NCBI GenBank assembly: GCA_002842575.1
Contig: PHDJ01000004.1
Coordinates: 98,829-162,828, forward strand
Origin: Bacteroidetes bacterium HGW-Bacteroidetes-2
GTDB lineage: Bacteria; Bacteroidota; Bacteroidia; Flavobacteriales; Flavobacteriaceae
Length of the DNA: 64,000 nucleotides
Direction: 5' to 3'
In this document: one piece after another, positions 28,293 to 37,102 of the stretch
Position numbering within the stretch: the first letter of the stretch is position 1
Layout: each line of letters begins with the position of its first letter
Notes under the pieces: model-generated
The model's input: the letters and a program-made list of their open reading frames with translations, nothing else
The model's database searches: none
Told to the model about the DNA's origin: nothing
Translations under genes and position numbers: made by a program

Positions 28293-29609
28293 TTAAGAAT
28301 GTTTTTTGAAAAGGGTATAAACCAAACCCGATATAACCCCTAAAAAGGACAGAAATAAACTCATTCCTGAAAGGATAAAAAGAAATGTAAACGGCTTCAT
28401 ACGCTCCATCATATCAGCAAAAAGGGCTTGAGGTTCTTCAAAAAACCAAATACTTTTTATAAACCCCATGGTCATTAGAGAAAGTAAGAAAATCAATAAA
28501 GAAATTTGAATACCCCAAAATCCAGTGTTTAAAAATTTAGATTGATGATGTTCTTTTTTTGGGACTAAAAAGAAAAATAGAGCAGCGAGCAAAATCATGG
28601 TATTTATACCAATGGTGGTGCCCATGGCGTGTGCGGTTATAAAATGTGTGCCGTGCATATACAAATTAATGAAAGGAATTGACATAAATAATGCAAGCGT
28701 TAAATTAAAAAATAGCCAACAATTAAAAGCTAATATAAATCGATAGGGATAGTAGTGGTAAAAAGCTTCAGCTTCTGTAACTTGTTTTTTCCAGTTGTAT
28801 ATTATTTTAATAAAAAACACCCATTCTGTCATACTTACAATATATCCTACATAGTGTATGGTAGAGTTTGTTGGCACTAAATACAGGTGATGTCCCCAAT
28901 TAAATAACATATTAAAAAAGCTAAGAAAAAACAAAGCAAAAGCCCAAGTATTAAAACCCGTGTTTGCTTTCTTACTGATACGTTCCATGATAAAAAAAGC
29001 GGTACCATACACCAGCATATTATACGCACCCACAATGCTTCCGGCAGCTTTCCACTGGATAACCATATCTTTTATAAAGGATTCTCTAAAATAAGGAAGT
29101 ACCCAGAAGTAATTTTCAATAAAAATAAATAGGAAATACACAATTCCTGTCATCCACATCCAAATGTAAACGGGCCACTTTTTGATAGATTTTACTTTTA
29201 GAAAGAAGGTAATTAAAAAAAATAGCCATGCTAGACCAATAGGAATTGCAAATACTGGAGGATATTCCCAGTATTCTCTTCCGCCAAAAGATCCTGTTGC
29301 ATAGGAATAAAAAATACCAAGGATTGCTAAAAGCCAAAGACCCCAATGTATTTTTTGTAGTAGTGGATACGTTTTTTTCTTGGTTAAAATATCAAGCGAC
29401 CTATAGATGGATCCGGTTGCCGCAAGAAGAATCCAAAATAAAGCAGCCGAAACATGCATTGGGCGCAATTTTATAAGGCCAAGACTATTTTTTAAAAATT
29501 CAGGATACCGGTAAATAATAGAGGCTAAAAATCCAAAAAAAATACTGGCAGCAAATAGCCCTAAAGCAGTAATTAGAAATAGAGTACCTATATTTTTTGT
29601 CAGTTTCAT
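28293..29609 (-). CDS. norB: Nitric oxide reductase catalytic subunit NorB
   Basis: Reduces NO to N2O in the membrane. The 438-residue protein has about 12 helices and the His ligands expected for a heme-copper-type reductase: MHVSAALFW near residue 51, NWGHHLYLVP near 235, and MHGTHFITAHAMGTTIG near 315-331, with Glu residues that replace the oxidase proton channel. norC lies 110 nt upstream, which makes it the cytochrome c-dependent type. A weak Fnr-type box is in that gap. Confidence 0.88.
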   Translation of the reverse strand: MKLTKNIGTLFLITALGLFAASIFFGFLASIIYRYPEFLKNSLGLIKLRPMHVSAALFWILLAATGSIYRSLDILTKKKTYPLLQKIHWGLWLLAILGIFYSYATGSFGGREYWEYPPVFAIPIGLAWLFFLITFFLKVKSIKKWPVYIWMWMTGIVYFLFIFIENYFWVLPYFRESFIKDMVIQWKAAGSIVGAYNMLVYGTAFFIMERISKKANTGFNTWAFALFFLSFFNMLFNWGHHLYLVPTNSTIHYVGYIVSMTEWVFFIKIIYNWKKQVTEAEAFYHYYPYRFILAFNCWLFFNLTLALFMSIPFINLYMHGTHFITAHAMGTTIGINTMILLAALFFFLVPKKEHHQSKFLNTGFWGIQISLLIFLLSLMTMGFIKSIWFFEEPQALFADMMERMKPFTFLFILSGMSLFLSFLGVISGLVYTLFKKHS

Positions 29610-29646
29610 GCTAATAATAATTGTTAGAGGGGTTTTTAATAAGTAT

Positions 29647-29689
29647 AGAAGGTAAACTCTAAAAAATATTTAATTTATGATGAATAACA
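29647..29689 (-). promoter_or_regulatory. Weak Fnr-type box before norB
   Basis: TGATGAATAACA (29678-29689) matches three of four bases in the second half site, and TACCTTCT on the minus strand (29647-29654) matches six of eight -7 positions, at the same 30-bp spacing found elsewhere. It could give norB its own promoter in addition to read-through from norC. Confidence 0.3.
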
Positions 29690-29719
29690 TTTGATTTAGA
29701 ATCTGAACTCAAAACCAAA

Positions 29720-30127
29720 TCACTTTTGAACAATCATTCCGTCCATTAAAATAGTATAATCTTTAGGATTTGCAGAGCCACTAGCGTTGGTGGCTTTTAG
29801 AAATTCAAAAAGATGGAGGCTTTCTTCTTCTGTAAGGTTAAAAATAGGCATCGAATTAATACCAACCTTTAAAAAGGCATCTATATAATAATATCCTTTA
29901 TCTGCAACATTGGTTAAATCTGGACCCAAGAAACCACCTAAGCCATAAAGTTGGTGGCAAACATGGCAATTGTTTTTTTGCCAAATCAACCGACCTTCTT
30001 TTTGTAGGGCTGCATCATAAGCTACAGGTTTTTTTTCATAAACAGTGTCATCCTTATAAATGCTTGATGAAAAAACTAAAAAAGCAAGGCTTAAAAGTAA
30101 AAATAATATCAAAATTGGCTTACCCAT
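29720..30127 (-). CDS. norC: Nitric oxide reductase cytochrome c subunit NorC
   Basis: Membrane-anchored cytochrome c that passes electrons to NorB. The 135-residue protein has one N-terminal membrane helix, a CHVCH heme site at residues 54-58 followed by QLYGLGGFLGPDLTN, and a later Met in SMPIFNLT as axial ligand, the NorC pattern. Its start overlaps the nadB stop by 8 nt, so it is translated from a nadA-nadB-norC message. Confidence 0.9.
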   Translation of the reverse strand: MGKPILILFLLLSLAFLVFSSSIYKDDTVYEKKPVAYDAALQKEGRLIWQKNNCHVCHQLYGLGGFLGPDLTNVADKGYYYIDAFLKVGINSMPIFNLTEEESLHLFEFLKATNASGSANPKDYTILMDGMIVQK

Positions 30128-31610
30128 TAACTTGAAATTTGGTTATTAAAGTTGCAATACAGCTCATATTTATTAATTCAATGGCTGGAATATTATGGTT
30201 ATAATGAATAAAACTTTTTTCAATTTTTCTCTGAATTTTTGTTATTTCTTCTAAAACAGAAGAAATTTCCTGCCCCAAACATTTATGAAGATAATACTGA
30301 TACATCCAATGTTGTAATTCTTTTTTATAGTTTGTGGTTTTAATAGTTTCATCATTGCCTATTTTATTTTTTTCTTGAAAGGAATAAAAATCTTCTTTTG
30401 CAATAAAAATGGATGTAATTCTTTTTGCTACATCACAAGCCGCTTCATGAGCAAAAACAACGGCTTCAAGTAATGAATTGGATGCTAGTCGATTAGCGCC
30501 GTGAAGTCCAGTAGCTGCACATTCGCCATTGGCATATAAATTTTTTATGGACGTTCTTGCTTGTTTGTTAACTGCAATTCCACCACATTGATAATGTGCT
30601 GCGGGAGCAACAGGTACAAGATTTTGAAATACGTCAATGCCAGAAGCTAGACATTCTTTTACTATATTAGGGAAATGTGCTAAAAACAAAGTTTTATCTA
30701 AATGGCGACAATCTAAATACACGTGTTTTTCGCCTGTTGATAGTAATTCTTTAAAAATGGCATCACTTACGATGTCGCGCGTAGCAAGTTCTCCATCTGT
30801 ATGGGAGTTAAATACAAACCTTTCGCCTTTTGCATTAATTAAATAAGCACCAAAACCTCGGACTGCTTCTGAAATTAAAAAGGACGGATTTATGTTATTT
30901 ACTGCCAAAGCGGTAGGATGAAATTGATAAAAACTCATATGCTCTACTTGAGCTCCTGCGCGATATGCCATAGCTACACCATCGCCTGTTGCTATTGTAG
31001 GATTGGTTGTTTTTTCAAAAACTTGTCCGCTGCCACCCGTTGCTAAATACGTAATTTTTGCCTGAATGGCATAAGAGCAATTTGTAGATTTGTCTAAAAA
31101 AACAGCACCACTGCAAGAATTATTTTTTACAAGGAGTTTAGAAGCAAATGAATTTGTTAAGAAGAATATGTTTTTAAATCCTGCCATTTTATGGAGTAGA
31201 GCTTTTTCTAATGCCCAACCGGTTTGGTCTTTATGGTGTAAAATACGAGCAACACTATGACCGCCTTCCAGTCCTAAATCCCAGTTACCATCAGCGGTTT
31301 TATCAAAAGGAGTTCCCCATTTAATGAGTTCTTTAAGTCTTAATGGTGCTTTTTTTATAACTAATGACACTGTTTCAGAATTGCAATACCCCTTTCCTGC
31401 TTTTAGGGTGTCCTTTATGTGTGCATCAAATGAAGAGGTGATATTGTCCATTACTGCTGCAATACCGCCTTGGGCATATTTTGTATTCGATTCAAAACCA
31501 TCTGCTTTGGTTACTATACAAATCGTGGTATTGGGTTTTCGTTCTGCTATTTTTATAGCAAAAGCTAGTCCTGCAATTCCTGAGCCTATAATTAATACAT
31601 CGGTTTCCAT
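30120..31610 (-). CDS. nadB: L-aspartate oxidase
   Basis: Oxidises L-aspartate to iminoaspartate, the first step of de novo NAD synthesis, and can use fumarate without oxygen. The 496-residue flavoprotein has the FAD-binding GSGIAGLAFAIK at the N-terminus, TKYAQGGIAAVMD, the catalytic-domain motif QFHPTAL and the C-terminal GEC-A-TGLHGANRLASNSLLE segment. It lies 2 nt after nadA and overlaps norC. Confidence 0.93.
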   Translation of the reverse strand: METDVLIIGSGIAGLAFAIKIAERKPNTTICIVTKADGFESNTKYAQGGIAAVMDNITSSFDAHIKDTLKAGKGYCNSETVSLVIKKAPLRLKELIKWGTPFDKTADGNWDLGLEGGHSVARILHHKDQTGWALEKALLHKMAGFKNIFFLTNSFASKLLVKNNSCSGAVFLDKSTNCSYAIQAKITYLATGGSGQVFEKTTNPTIATGDGVAMAYRAGAQVEHMSFYQFHPTALAVNNINPSFLISEAVRGFGAYLINAKGERFVFNSHTDGELATRDIVSDAIFKELLSTGEKHVYLDCRHLDKTLFLAHFPNIVKECLASGIDVFQNLVPVAPAAHYQCGGIAVNKQARTSIKNLYANGECAATGLHGANRLASNSLLEAVVFAHEAACDVAKRITSIFIAKEDFYSFQEKNKIGNDETIKTTNYKKELQHWMYQYYLHKCLGQEISSVLEEITKIQRKIEKSFIHYNHNIPAIELINMSCIATLITKFQVNG

Positions 31611-31612
31611 GA

Positions 31613-32548
31613 TTAAGATAATTGCATCATTTTTTCAATAGGTATAAGCGCTTGCTTGCTTAATGAGCTATCTACTTTAATTTCAGGTGTTTCATTATGA
31701 AGACAGTGAAACACTTTTTCAAGGGTATTCATTTTCATAAAAGCACATTCGCTACAAGCACAAGAATTGTCTTCTCGCGATGGTGCAGGAAGGAGTTTTT
31801 TATGTGGCACTTCTTTGCTGAGTTGATGGAGAATACCCACTTCGGTGGCAACTATAAAGGTGTCTGCAGAACTATTTTTGATATAGTTGCGCATCTGTGA
31901 TGTGGAACCTATACAATGTGCAATGCGAAGTATAGGGTCTTCAGATTCTGGATGGGCTACAATTTTAGCTTCCGGATATTCCAGACACAATTCAATTAGT
32001 TTTTCAAGTGAAAATGCTTCGTGAACGATGCATGTACCTTCCCAAAGCACCATATTTCTTCCTGTTATTTTATTTAAATAGGCACCAAGATTTTTATCAG
32101 GAGCAAAAATAAGAGGCTGATCTTCTGGTATAGAACGAATGATTTTCTCGGCATTGGAAGAGGTGCATACATAATCGCTCATTGCTTTGATAGCTGCACT
32201 TGTATTGATATAAGTTACTACTTTATGATTTGGATATTTAGCTTTGAAAGCTGCAAAATCTTTAGGCAAACAACCATCAGCAAGAGAGCAGCCGGCAAGC
32301 GGGTCGGGGAGGAGTACTTTTTTAGATGGGTTTAATATTTTAGCTGTTTCTGCCATAAAATAAACTCCTGCAAAGACAATAATGTCTGCATCGGTTTGTG
32401 CGGCTTTTTTTGCTAACTCTAGGCTGTCGCCAACAAAATCAGCTACGTCTTGTATGGCATCTTCTTGATAGTAATGCGCTAATACAATGGCATTTTTATT
32501 TTTTTTTAATTCTTCTATTTTAGAACTATAAAAACTGTTTGTATTCAT
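31613..32548 (-). CDS. nadA: Quinolinate synthase
   Basis: Condenses iminoaspartate with dihydroxyacetone phosphate to quinolinate. The 311-residue protein has AHYYQEDAIQDVADFVGDSL, the first 4Fe-4S Cys in PLAGCSLADGC, another in YVCTSSNA, and a third in the CACSECAFMKMNTLEK region. The oxygen- and NO-sensitive cluster makes its co-transcription with norCB notable. A -7 element lies just upstream. Confidence 0.94.
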   Translation of the reverse strand: MNTNSFYSSKIEELKKNKNAIVLAHYYQEDAIQDVADFVGDSLELAKKAAQTDADIIVFAGVYFMAETAKILNPSKKVLLPDPLAGCSLADGCLPKDFAAFKAKYPNHKVVTYINTSAAIKAMSDYVCTSSNAEKIIRSIPEDQPLIFAPDKNLGAYLNKITGRNMVLWEGTCIVHEAFSLEKLIELCLEYPEAKIVAHPESEDPILRIAHCIGSTSQMRNYIKNSSADTFIVATEVGILHQLSKEVPHKKLLPAPSREDNSCACSECAFMKMNTLEKVFHCLHNETPEIKVDSSLSKQALIPIEKMMQLS

Positions 32549-32564
32549 TTTTAAAAACTTTGCA

Positions 32565-32572
32565 CAAAGATA
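32565..32572 (-). promoter_or_regulatory. -7 promoter element of nadA
   Basis: On the minus strand TATCTTTG is an exact match to TAnnTTTG, 17 nt from the nadA ATG at 32548, so the leader is very short. No Fnr-type palindrome was seen at the usual distance. Confidence 0.55.
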
Positions 32573-32758
32573 AAATAAATAAAGACCTATTTATCTTAAA
32601 TAGAAAAAAATGTATAAGTTTACTTTCTTAAATTAGAAAATAATGTGTTTATAGTTTCTTATTTTTATTAGGGATGTAAAAAATTACTTCTTTAAAAATT
32701 TGCTTGTTATTTTAGGAAGCTTTACGGTTAAATTCAAAAAAAAATAAGAATAAAGTAA

Positions 32759-33193
32759 TTATATTTTTAAAAATGTAACTCCAGATTCCAGTTGTTTTGA
32801 AAGTTCTTTGAGCGATGTATTTTCTAACATATCTATTATTTCAGCTCGAATAGATTTGAATTTATGGTGAATTGGGCAAGGAGAGTTTTCATCACATTTT
32901 TTTAGTCCGAGACCACATTCGGTAAAGATTGATTCGCCATCTATTGCCAATACGATATCTTTTAATTTAAATGTTTGTATTGCTTGTTCAGAGATGGAAA
33001 AACCTCCATTAGGACCTTTAGATGACTGTACGATTTTATTTTTTGCGAGTTGTTGTAAAATTTTTGCTGTAAAAGCTACAGGAGAGTCAATTGCTTTAGC
33101 TATTTCAGGTAATATAATTCGTTTATTTTGCAGAGATTGTTCTGCAATATGCAGTGTGGCTTTTATAGCGTATTCACAAGCTTTTGAAAACAT
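32759..33193 (-). CDS. Rrf2 family transcription regulator, NsrR/IscR-like
   Basis: A 144-residue winged-helix regulator. It starts with the Rrf2 pattern SKACEYAIKATLHIAEQS, has the wing GPNGGFSIS, and carries three Cys at positions 93, 100 and 106, which in NsrR and IscR bind an Fe-S cluster that senses NO or iron status. Its position between the nad/nor genes and a TonB receptor fits an NO-sensing NsrR role, which is inferred. Confidence 0.85.
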   Translation of the reverse strand: MFSKACEYAIKATLHIAEQSLQNKRIILPEIAKAIDSPVAFTAKILQQLAKNKIVQSSKGPNGGFSISEQAIQTFKLKDIVLAIDGESIFTECGLGLKKCDENSPCPIHHKFKSIRAEIIDMLENTSLKELSKQLESGVTFLKI

Positions 33194-33351
33194 AAACAGG
33201 ATTTTTACAAACGTACGAAAAAAGTTTGTGAGTTTTCGGGCTCATTCGTTTTTGCAATGTTTAAAGCCTTAAAATACAATAAAATCGAGAGCAAAAATTC
33301 TTTATAAAATTCTGCTTTTGAAAACTTCTATAGAATGTTTTTTTTTAATAT

Positions 33352-35349
33352 TTATAAGGAGTAGGTTAGATTAATAAAAATATTTCTACCGGTTCTAGGG
33401 ATATTGTTCCAATCAGCAAAGGTGGAATAATAGGTGTCTAAAAAATTTTCGGCCCCTAGTTTTAGTACAACGCGTTGCTGGTTAAGGTATAAAGTTTGTG
33501 ATGCAGATAGATTTAAAATTGTATAGGCGTTTGTTTGGTTTTCTCCAAATTCAGGACTAAAATTGGTTTGTTTTGCTGCTCCTTCTAAAAGAAACTCTAC
33601 AAAAAACATATTTTTTTGATATCGTAAGGCAGTTTCGTAACTAAAAGGTTGAATTAAAGGCAGGTTGTTGTTATTGTTATCCATACCCATTCTATAGATG
33701 GTTTTTCCTTTGAATGTAAAAGAGTTAAATAGCTTATATTGTATAGAAAAATCTGCATTAAAAATGGACGCATAAGGCAATTGTTCATACACTTTTATTC
33801 CGTTTGCACCAATAGTCATAGGAGAAAAACTAAAGTTGGGCTTTCCTATTATATAGTCGGTAATATGAAAATATGCTGTTTGAATTTTAGTAGTTATATT
33901 TTTTGTTTTAAATTGGGTAGATAGGTTTATTTCATAAGATTTTTCATTTTTTAAAAAAGGATTACCTATATAATCAAAACCATCAAAACTGTTGTATAAA
34001 TAAAATCCATATCCTTCAGAAACTGAAGGGGCACGTTCACCATATCCTATTCCGGTTTTATGTTGCCATTTATTATTTTTATAGGTAATTTGTGTTGAGA
34101 AATTTTTTAAAAATCTTGTTTTGCTTTTTTCCATTTCGGTATAAAAAATACGTAAACTTTGCAATCCAAAATCATCTCTAATGGTATTACTGTGAAGGGC
34201 TGTGCCAATGGTTGAAAATAAAGTCCAGTGTTCTTTAAACTTAAATTCTTCTTTTGCAAAAAAACCGACATAAGTTGTAGCTACATCTGGCCAAGTGAGC
34301 ATGAACATGTCATTTTCATTAGGGTTATTTGGAAACATAGTCATTTCAGCTAATGAAGTATTATAATGACTGCTTATGTTAAAAGAAAAAAGATGTTTTT
34401 TAAATGCTGCATCAATTTTTGAGTACATACCTAAAGTTTTACTCCATCCAGGCATATCCATTCTGATGGGTACATCAGGGCGTTTTGAGTCGTCCATAAC
34501 ATGTGTAATGTCGTTATAATACACTTTTGTTTCCCAGTTTGAAAATACGTTTGAAGTTAGTGTATTTTGGTATTGAAGAGCACCAATAAAGGCCCTTGCA
34601 AGGGAAACATCCATCGGAAGAGCCGGGTATCCCACATTTTTTGCTTCGTCATAAATAAGAGACACTTCTGTGTTTTGTTTATCATTAATTTTATACCCCA
34701 TTATTGCAGCAACATTGTATTTTGAAAATTGCGAATAAAGTACCTCGCGATTGCCACCTGCTTTATAGTTTTCTGCACTTCTTAGAGTAAAATCTATATT
34801 GGAATAAAAATTTTCGGTAGAATACTGAGCTGCGACCCCTTCAATTTTTTGCTCATTTACAGTCTCAAAACCACTTACTAGAGCTCCTTTAAATCCGTCG
34901 TTAATAAAACCGCTTTTTTTGCGTTTTAAATTGATGTTTCCTGCAATTGTGGCACCATTTTCTGCTCCTGCTTGTCCAGATTGTATTGTTGCTTCAGAAA
35001 GGTTTGCAATTTCTAAATAGGATATAACTGGATCCATTTTATCTGTGCAAGCACTATAAATTCGCATTCCATCTATGGTAATTACACTTCTTTCAGAAGT
35101 CATACCTTGAAGTTGAGGTTCCCAGGCATAAGCCCCCCTTTTTATCATGTGGACACTATTAACCTTTTCTAAATAACTGTCTATTGTGCCTAATGGTTTG
35201 TTTTCATTTTGGTTTTTACTTGCTGCATTTCCAATCACGACAACTTCCTTAAGTTGAACTTCTTTAATTGTATCTGTCAAGCTTTCTTGAGCGAAAACAA
35301 GGCTTGTAAAGCCTATATGCACTAGATAAATAAGAATTATTTTTTTCAT
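33352..35349 (-). CDS. TonB-dependent outer membrane receptor
   Basis: A 665-residue receptor with signal peptide, a plug domain at about 30-145 (KEVVVIGNAAS TonB-box-like start, then MTSERSVITIDGMRIYSACTDKMDPVISYLE) and a beta-barrel ending in Phe/Leu-type strands (NIFINLTYSL). The ligand is not readable from sequence. The two upstream genes encode a Met/His-rich lipoprotein and a small Cys-motif protein, which suggests copper. Expression may come from the Fnr-type promoter at 36745-36790. Confidence 0.88.
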   Translation of the reverse strand: MKKIILIYLVHIGFTSLVFAQESLTDTIKEVQLKEVVVIGNAASKNQNENKPLGTIDSYLEKVNSVHMIKRGAYAWEPQLQGMTSERSVITIDGMRIYSACTDKMDPVISYLEIANLSEATIQSGQAGAENGATIAGNINLKRKKSGFINDGFKGALVSGFETVNEQKIEGVAAQYSTENFYSNIDFTLRSAENYKAGGNREVLYSQFSKYNVAAIMGYKINDKQNTEVSLIYDEAKNVGYPALPMDVSLARAFIGALQYQNTLTSNVFSNWETKVYYNDITHVMDDSKRPDVPIRMDMPGWSKTLGMYSKIDAAFKKHLFSFNISSHYNTSLAEMTMFPNNPNENDMFMLTWPDVATTYVGFFAKEEFKFKEHWTLFSTIGTALHSNTIRDDFGLQSLRIFYTEMEKSKTRFLKNFSTQITYKNNKWQHKTGIGYGERAPSVSEGYGFYLYNSFDGFDYIGNPFLKNEKSYEINLSTQFKTKNITTKIQTAYFHITDYIIGKPNFSFSPMTIGANGIKVYEQLPYASIFNADFSIQYKLFNSFTFKGKTIYRMGMDNNNNNLPLIQPFSYETALRYQKNMFFVEFLLEGAAKQTNFSPEFGENQTNAYTILNLSASQTLYLNQQRVVLKLGAENFLDTYYSTFADWNNIPRTGRNIFINLTYSL

Positions 35350-35362
35350 ATTTTCATTTTTT

Positions 35363-35404
35363 AACTCCCTAAAAACAATTTTTCAAGACCATTTTTAGGG
35401 AGTT
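35363..35404. terminator. 13-bp inverted repeat between lipoprotein and TonB receptor genes
   Basis: A perfect 13-bp stem (AACTCCCTAAAAA / TTTTTAGGGAGTT) with a 16-nt loop lies between the stop of the lipoprotein gene (35416) and the receptor start (35349). On the minus strand it is followed only by TTAAAAA, so it may be a partial terminator or an mRNA end that lowers receptor expression relative to the upstream genes. Confidence 0.55.
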
Positions 35405-35415
35405 TTTTAAACCAA

Positions 35416-36258
35416 TTAAAATTCTAATTCAAAGAAAATACTGCTTTCAGGATTACTGTCAGTTACTTCTTCCCCTTTGATTACTTCGTCTAGGGCATTT
35501 AATAACTGAAGGTTTATTTTCCAATATCCTGTCATGGTAAGACTTAACTTTCCATGATATAAGTTATCTAGTGTAGATTGCGTAAGATTTACGTTATTAG
35601 GCGAACTGTGATTTCCCATACTTGGCATACGCGGATCGATATTCATTTTAAAATTATTTACAATAGGGAAGCTCATCATATTTTCCATTTTAAATATGCC
35701 CACAGTCATATCATTTATGGCAACCTGAGGATTTGCAGGTTCAATTAAAGCCAAAATATAGCGCACATCATCTGAGCCTGTAAAAACGTTTATTCTTTTT
35801 TTAGGAGCCATTAAAACCTCTACTGTTTCTTCTGCCGTAAAGTTTTCGCCATTAATAGAATATTCAAAAGTAATTGTCCAAAATTCCATACCATTACTTG
35901 GCATTTGAAATACAATATATCCTTGATAAAGTGTTTCTGATTCTGCTTTTCTAGTAATTGCAGAATAAGGGCAAGAGTGGTTCATTTCCATCATGTGCAT
36001 CATAGGTTTCCATGTTACTGAAGCATTGTTAATATAGTTTTCATTAACATCTTTAAGTTGAAAATATATTTTGTTGTAACCTTGTTCAAAATAACCAGAT
36101 TTTGAGTATATATCTATTTTATGGGTGTTGGATTCTATACTTTTTACTAAAATTAGATCTTGAGTTTCGTTAATGGGTTCTAACAAATTGTCGTTATCAC
36201 TTGAACATGAAGTGAGCAATAGGATTGCCAAAAGGCAAACAAAATTTAAAGTTTTCAT
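35416..36258 (-). CDS. Met/His-rich lipoprotein, possible copper-binding
   Basis: A 280-residue lipoprotein (LLTSCSSDND after the signal peptide). It contains two similar beta-rich domains, each with the pattern of a YtkA/FixH-like fold, and metal-suggestive stretches: WKPMMHMMEMNHSCP near residue 93 and DPRMPSMGNHSSPNN near 208. The Met and His clusters and the partner TonB receptor suggest capture of copper at the outer membrane; this is inference. It lies 95 nt downstream of the small Cys protein gene. Confidence 0.7.
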   Translation of the reverse strand: MKTLNFVCLLAILLLTSCSSDNDNLLEPINETQDLILVKSIESNTHKIDIYSKSGYFEQGYNKIYFQLKDVNENYINNASVTWKPMMHMMEMNHSCPYSAITRKAESETLYQGYIVFQMPSNGMEFWTITFEYSINGENFTAEETVEVLMAPKKRINVFTGSDDVRYILALIEPANPQVAINDMTVGIFKMENMMSFPIVNNFKMNIDPRMPSMGNHSSPNNVNLTQSTLDNLYHGKLSLTMTGYWKINLQLLNALDEVIKGEEVTDSNPESSIFFELEF

Positions 36259-36353
36259 TTGATATTTTTTTTGATTAGTGAAAATAGGTTTTCCATTAAG
36301 CTATAAAAAAGGATTGAATTATAGCTTTTTATGGGATTTTAAATTACTAGGAA

Positions 36354-36737
36354 TCAAATTATAAACTTTGGCGGAGGTGTTACGATTTCTGAGCTTCTAA
36401 AATTGTAGTTTGCTGAATAAAAAAAGTTATTTACTTTTTCTTTTTTAAAGTTAAGAGCAGTTGGGTAATAAGTTTGTAAATTGTAGTGAAAAACCAATTC
36501 GCGATTTAAAAAATCGAGATAGGATGGTTTGTCATTTTTGGATTCTTTTTGAGCAAGTTTTGATAGTTCGCATTTTCCGTTACATTTTAGCTCTGGTTTA
36601 TCTTTATTAACACAAAATAATTCTACAAAACTTTTAGTATCTGCTAAATAAAAACCTAACATAAAACCGCACTTAATACTATTAAAAAATAGTAGAAAAA
36701 CGAGCATAAAAACTATATGGCAATAACCATTCTTCAT
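36354..36737 (-). CDS. Small exported protein with CNGKC motif
   Basis: A protein of about 127 residues with an N-terminal hydrophobic segment and the motif FVELFCVNKDKPELKCNGKCELSKLA, a pattern I know from small Bacteroidota proteins next to copper-related TonB receptors. The frame extends to a Met at 36758, but the promoter at 36745-36790 predicts a transcription start near 36738, so the Met at 36737 is the better start and the mRNA is almost leaderless. The molecular function is unknown. Confidence 0.65.
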   Translation of the reverse strand: MKNGYCHIVFMLVFLLFFNSIKCGFMLGFYLADTKSFVELFCVNKDKPELKCNGKCELSKLAQKESKNDKPSYLDFLNRELVFHYNLQTYYPTALNFKKEKVNNFFYSANYNFRSSEIVTPPPKFII

Positions 36738-36744
36738 AACCCTA

Positions 36745-36790
36745 CAAAGATAAATCATTGTACTAGTTTTAACTTATGATTTTAATCAGT
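36745..36790 (-). promoter_or_regulatory. Fnr-type box and promoter of the putative copper-uptake operon
   Basis: TGATTTTAATCA (36777-36788) is the palindrome core, and an exact -7 element TATCTTTG (minus strand, 36745-36752) starts about 30.5 bp from its centre. This would place the TonB receptor operon in the same regulon as nirK and nosZ, both of which need copper. Confidence 0.65.
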
Positions 36791-36809
36791 TAAATGGTGT
36801 TTTTTTTAT

Positions 36810-36970
36810 GAACTCGTTTAAACTTTTTTGATTGTAGCGAAAATTAGTCATTTTGCACCCGATTGAAGGCTTTTTTAAGTTGCAGAGCAGGGCTACGGAA
36901 GGAGAAAAAGACAAAAGGCGGGTGTAAAAGGGCAATTTTTTAGCCAATTATAAAAAGTTTAAACGAGTTC
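36810..36970. repeat. MITE-like element with 19-bp perfect inverted ends
   Basis: The ends GAACTCGTTTAAACTTTTT (about 36810-36828) and its exact reverse complement (about 36952-36970) enclose about 120 bp that are themselves imperfectly inverted (TTTTGCACCCG near 36850 against CGGGTGTAAAA near 36918). No coding frame fits. This occupies most of the 344-nt gap 36759-37102. It could be a non-autonomous transposon or a large hairpin. Confidence 0.5.
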
Positions 36971-37041
36971 TATATTAAAAGAGAAAATATACTTGTATTT
37001 AGTTTTATAAATTCCAAGTTTAGAGAGGTGAATTTCAAATG

Positions 37042-37082
37042 AAAACCCACAAAGTATGGATTTGGAATACTTTGTGGGTTTT
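37042..37082 (-). terminator. Terminator after the ribonucleotide reductase gene
   Basis: A perfect 16-bp stem (AAAACCCACAAAGTAT and its complement) with a 9-nt loop lies 20 nt past the stop codon of the reductase gene on the minus strand. Confidence 0.7.
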
Positions 37083-37102
37083 ATGAAAAAAATATAAAAA
37101 GT

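Noticed and set aside
36759..37102. A short protein gene between the CNGKC-motif gene and nrdJ
   Set aside because: No frame survives; the stretch is explained by the inverted-repeat element and the nrdJ terminator.
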